A stretch of 35,001 nucleotides of DNA from Terrisporobacter sp. GTDB taxonomy: Bacteria > Bacillota > Clostridia > Peptostreptococcales > Peptostreptococcaceae. Shown piece by piece: positions 34,601-35,001 of the stretch (positions are counted from its first letter, which is position 1; each line of letters starts with the position of its first letter). Below the pieces are notes generated by a model. It had not been told where the DNA came from. It saw nothing but the letters and a program-made list of their open reading frames with translations, and did not search any database. The translations under genes were made by a program, and so were the position numbers. The stretch covers positions 1-35,001 of the forward strand of contig NZ_JAGHFM010000047.1 of the NCBI RefSeq assembly GCF_017888745.1, read 5' to 3'.

Positions 34601-35001
34601 CTTAAACGTATATATTGAGCTTCAATATTTTTATCTGAAAGATCTATTATTATATCCTTCTCATTTTTGCATTGCTTAATTTCTTTGTAATCAACACCAT
34701 TTAAAGAGTATTCTAAAGTAGCATTTTTAAAGTAATCTCCTGAGCTAGCATTTGGACCTTGAAGAATTTTAATTTTGCCAAGAACTATTGGCTCACTTAA
34801 TTTTACGCCTACATAGTCACCTGCTACAGTAGTATTTTGTGGATTTACTAGTTGTCTTACATTATAATGAACACCTGTATTTTCATCTCCATCTAGCATA
34901 TCAGATTCTTTTCCAGAATGAATACTCCATCCATCAGTTGTACGTATTACTTCACTTGTAAAAGTTGGGACTTCAGGTTGTGGAGTAGTTAATATTTTAA
35001 A
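31621..35001 (-). CDS. Sortase-anchored surface protein, 3' part; NagH/NagJ-like hyaluronidase or N-acetylglucosaminidase tail
   Basis: The frame is open to the window edge: 1126 residues are visible and the N-terminus is missing. Several discoidin/F5-8-type-C-like (CBM32-type) domains fill the first 550 or so residues (for example KIYASTDKENWGEAV and the YIRLRNNENQNTWIGFREFEV segment). About seven FIVAR repeats follow (each about 65 residues, pattern YT..S...Y..A...A..L), then a 4 x 14-residue Asn/Gly stalk. It ends with SPKTG, a hydrophobic helix and RKKLKATK, a complete sortase signal. Clostridial GH84/hyaluronidase-type enzymes such as NagH and NagJ carry CBM32 and FIVAR modules after the catalytic domain, so mucin or host-glycan degradation is plausible. 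No catalytic residues are within the window, so an adhesin is also possible. Confidence 0.85.
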   Translation of the reverse strand, partial: FKILTTPQPEVPTFTSEVIRTTDGWSIHSGKESDMLDGDENTGVHYNVRQLVNPQNTTVAGDYVGVKLSEPIVLGKIKILQGPNASSGDYFKNATLEYSLNGVDYKEIKQCKNEKDIIIDLSDKNIEAQYIRLRNNENQNTWIGFREFEVNAKIDHNGKVYTNVEKYKDHPADYFEDNASMVELSNITLEKDQYIGLMLDRIHELTEIVVNGNGLDKVTLQVSKNGYEWVNIDSKTLTENTNAKYVRLINLGKSAVTFDVSEFRLSSREFGKPKVIKNNMGPIYAGKLEDLFDKDRTTAVQFNRSQTKGDHMIIDLGQEIDLDKLKIVVHDSHKDYIRDGKIYASTDKENWGEAVVTIGNQEANATVDDSNINDCFPGHEISYNVAEGTNINKKARYLKLELSQSYAHRWTRINEIEINGGEYIPSINNPTFDSNVSDTENGLFEYLVDGDITTMYIPSADSGYLTYSLSKNNKVNHIKVMQNAKVISNANVSARVMSPTKGAQWVQLGTLNKGTNEFVLPEGTIILDIKFEWDGVVPNLVELVFKSAEDTSVDKEDLKKLIDENIDTSNWTINSAKAYETAIKVGKEIYDNEYSTQEAVNSAVKEIEKAKENHELRADVSDLESLINENLDSSKYTVTTWKKYQKALNAAKKAMEDVDNLSQKDVDKLVEELNKAKADLVYNPANREEAEFVIEDINEFIKNVQNPEKTYTKNSWDALLNAKTKLEELIELNRTKPQDPELFEQGIKSIEDLRKGLVEITSLVLEIEEFDAISDSSIYTEKSFKVYEDAITVGKELLVDGTAKEIEDIIVEITKAKNNLEFVASSENIKKFIDELKALNKDNYTTNSYTVLMNRVAEIENMNLDSMSEKELEGYQNELLGLKNSLVNIVELRNVVNMAKGLNCECYTLDSYNELIKLLDGTDDLFVSGKQEEVEKSVANIKNAINNLVIRVNKKVLVDYINNIEKIDLSKYTEESVSKYNKALEVLKSMLENVENTSAKDFINAKVDLEAAKESLELKPVKPAPDTDDGSNSGGSNNENGGNSGNNNGSNNGNGGNSSNNGESNNGNSGNSSNNSGSNNGNGGNNNINNGDSPKTGDSSILLPSGILLLALGALFVYRKKLKATK
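31735..31902 (-). repeat. Four 42-bp tandem repeats coding an Asn/Gly-rich wall stalk
   Basis: The 14-residue unit is close to GSNNGNGGNSSNN plus one variable residue, four times in a row: GGSNNENGGNSGNN, NGSNNGNGGNSSNN, GESNNGNSGNSSNN and SGSNNGNGGNNNIN. They are followed directly by NGDSPKTG. Such low-complexity spacers carry a surface protein through the cell wall, and copy number often varies between strains. The repeats have diverged in the third codon positions, so they are not brand new. Confidence 0.75.

Noticed and set aside
1..35001. tRNA, rRNA, insertion sequences, prophage genes and replication origins
   Set aside because: No transposase, integrase, tRNA cloverleaf, rRNA segment or DnaA-box cluster could be recognised anywhere in the window.

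Overview
The window is very AT-rich bacterial DNA from a low-GC Firmicute. Gene density is high, start sites carry strong AGGAGG-type ribosome binding sites, and hairpin-plus-T-run terminators are common. The best guess is a Clostridia member of the Peptostreptococcaceae (Clostridioides/Paraclostridium/Romboutsia-like). This rests on a cell-wall anchor ending in SPKTG, the (S/P)PxTG sortase motif known from Clostridioides difficile, together with a clostridial-style addB-addA-sbcD-sbcC locus. The placement is an inference; no 16S or other marker gene is present.

Layout. 1-1.5 kb: the 5' part of a secreted SGNH-like hydrolase gene, a 0.4 kb gap with intergenic repeat modules, and two small membrane-protein genes of unknown function. 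1.67-1.9 kb: a free-standing acyl carrier protein gene on the + strand. 1.9-5.1 kb: a vitamin B12 uptake operon (btuF-btuC-btuD) behind a cobalamin riboswitch and a terminator. 5.2-6.7 kb: two cysteine-containing genes of unknown role (one with two DUF11 repeats), possibly spore- or surface-related. 6.9-8.9 kb: a nucleoid-associated protein gene and an RluA-family pseudouridine synthase gene. 9.2-13.7 kb: a YbaK-type deacylase, NAD kinase and YfcE-type phosphoesterase (the last two on the + strand), an AI-2E family permease and a CNNM/CorC-type membrane protein. 13.75-14.33 kb: a gene-free stretch that appears to encode a + strand small RNA with two CCCCC motifs.

The core of the window, 14.3-31.3 kb, is one compact - strand operon for DNA-end processing. 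Transcription order is: an AddB-like protein with degenerate helicase motifs, a UvrD-type helicase, a stand-alone RecB/AddB-type iron-sulfur nuclease, addB, addA, sbcD, sbcC. Neighbouring genes overlap or are at most about 15 bp apart. The last four are the standard AddAB helicase-nuclease and the SbcCD (Mre11-Rad50-like) nuclease. The first three look like a second AddAB-type machine divided among three polypeptides: AddB split into its dead helicase half and its Fe-S nuclease half, plus an AddA-like motor without a nuclease domain. This is the strongest candidate for an under-described system here.

31.6-35.0 kb: the 3' part of a large cell-wall-anchored protein with discoidin-like domains, about seven FIVAR repeats, an Asn/Gly tandem-repeat stalk and an SPKTG anchor. 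It resembles the C-terminal half of clostridial hyaluronidase/N-acetylglucosaminidase (NagH/NagJ-like) enzymes; any catalytic part lies outside the window.
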